Of a DNA stretch of 7,027 nt, positions 6,716 through 7,027 are shown one piece after another. A model generated the notes under the pieces. That model had not been told where the DNA came from. It did no database searches and saw only the letters and a list, made by a program, of their open reading frames with translations. Location: positions 1 through 7,027 of the forward strand of contig CAIJHZ010000158.1 of NCBI GenBank assembly GCA_903820565.1, in the 5' to 3' direction. Position 1 is the stretch's first letter, and every line of letters begins with the position of its first letter. Source of the stretch: an uncultured Actinomycetes bacterium. Lineage in GTDB: Bacteria > Actinomycetota > Actinomycetes > Nanopelagicales > Nanopelagicaceae. The translations under genes and the position numbers were made by a program.

Positions 6716-7027
6716 TTAAGCGTCCTTCTTCTCGGCATCTGCAGCAGGTGCTGCAGCATCTGTTGCTGCCGGTGCTGCTACTTCTTCTACAGCTGCAGTT
6801 GACTTCTCAGATAGGTGAACAACGATCATCTTTGGATCAGACTCAAGTTCAACTCCTGCTGGAAGTACAACATCTGATGCGTACTTTGAAGAACCTGAAG
6901 TAAGACCTTGAATGTCTACTTCTAGGAAGCTTGGAATAGATGATGCATCAACGCGTACATCGATTGTGTTGTTTACGTGCTCAAGGATTCCATCACGATC
7001 ATGCTCACCAACTGAGTGAACAGGAAC
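6716..7027 (-). CDS. rplY: 50S ribosomal protein L25, Ctc family (N-terminus cut by window edge)
   Basis: L25/Ctc binds 5S rRNA in the large ribosomal subunit. Only the last 103 codons plus TAA are in the window, so the 5S-binding N-terminal domain is missing. The visible part begins VPVHSVGEHDRDGILEHV and continues through IPSFLEVDIQGL and LPAGVELESDPKMIVVHL, matching the beta-rich C-terminal domain of the long Ctc-type L25 (general stress form, usually about 190-220 residues), which short enterobacterial L25 lacks. It ends in a low-complexity tail of about 25 residues rich in Ala, Pro, Glu and Asp, closing EKKDA, as is common in actinobacterial L25. The repetitive GCTGCAGCA-type codons there give local GC-rich near-repeats. 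Followed 18 bp later by pth in the same direction, the common rplY-pth order. Confidence 0.93.
   Translation of the reverse strand, partial: VPVHSVGEHDRDGILEHVNNTIDVRVDASSIPSFLEVDIQGLTSGSSKYASDVVLPAGVELESDPKMIVVHLSEKSTAAVEEVAAPAATDAAAPAADAEKKDA

Noticed and set aside
6721..6795. GCTGCAGCA-type near-repeats suggestive of a tandem repeat
   Set aside because: They encode the Ala/Pro-rich tail of L25; low-complexity protein sequence explains them without a separate DNA repeat.
1..7027. Search for a mobile element, CRISPR array, tRNA, riboswitch, toxin-antitoxin or defence system
   Set aside because: Nearly every base is accounted for by four conserved housekeeping genes. The only gap above 20 bp is 118 bp long and shows no tRNA cloverleaf, regularly spaced repeats, transposon ends or riboswitch core that I recognise.

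Overview
This window is ordinary chromosomal housekeeping DNA. It probably comes from a low-to-mid G+C actinobacterium. Mfd, PEP carboxylase, Pth and the Ctc-type L25 all read like actinobacterial family members, yet base composition looks only mid-40s % G+C by eye. Intergenic spacing is very tight: 1 bp between ppc and pth, 18 bp between rplY and pth, and 118 bp between mfd and ppc. Low G+C, actinobacterial proteins and compact genes together suggest a streamlined aquatic lineage such as the freshwater acI group (Nanopelagicales). That placement is inference from memory and was not tested by a search.

Layout: (1) 1-3299, minus strand: mfd, the transcription-repair coupling factor, complete at its N-terminus and cut by the left edge within its C-terminal domain. 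(2) 3300-3417: the divergent mfd/ppc control region. It holds the mfd Shine-Dalgarno, a perfect 8-8-8 inverted repeat, a 9-bp direct repeat, and a possible 23-codon leader ORF whose stop overlaps the ppc start as ATGA. (3) 3418-6126, plus strand: ppc, an intact 902-residue phosphoenolpyruvate carboxylase. (4) 6128-6697, minus strand: pth, peptidyl-tRNA hydrolase, tail to tail with ppc with one base between the stops. A bulged hairpin plus TTTT inside the pth 3' end is a candidate ppc terminator. (5) 6716-7027, minus strand: the last 103 codons of rplY (ribosomal protein L25, Ctc family), directly upstream of pth in the same orientation.

Functionally, rplY and pth form a translation pair (5S rRNA binding and peptidyl-tRNA recycling). 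Mfd links stalled transcription to nucleotide excision repair. Ppc supplies oxaloacetate to the TCA cycle. The genes share a neighbourhood rather than a pathway.

I found no mobile element, CRISPR array, tRNA/rRNA gene, defence cassette or other new multi-gene system. The only part not explained by known genes is the 118-bp mfd/ppc divergent region, and the leader ORF and dyad there are the observations most worth checking.
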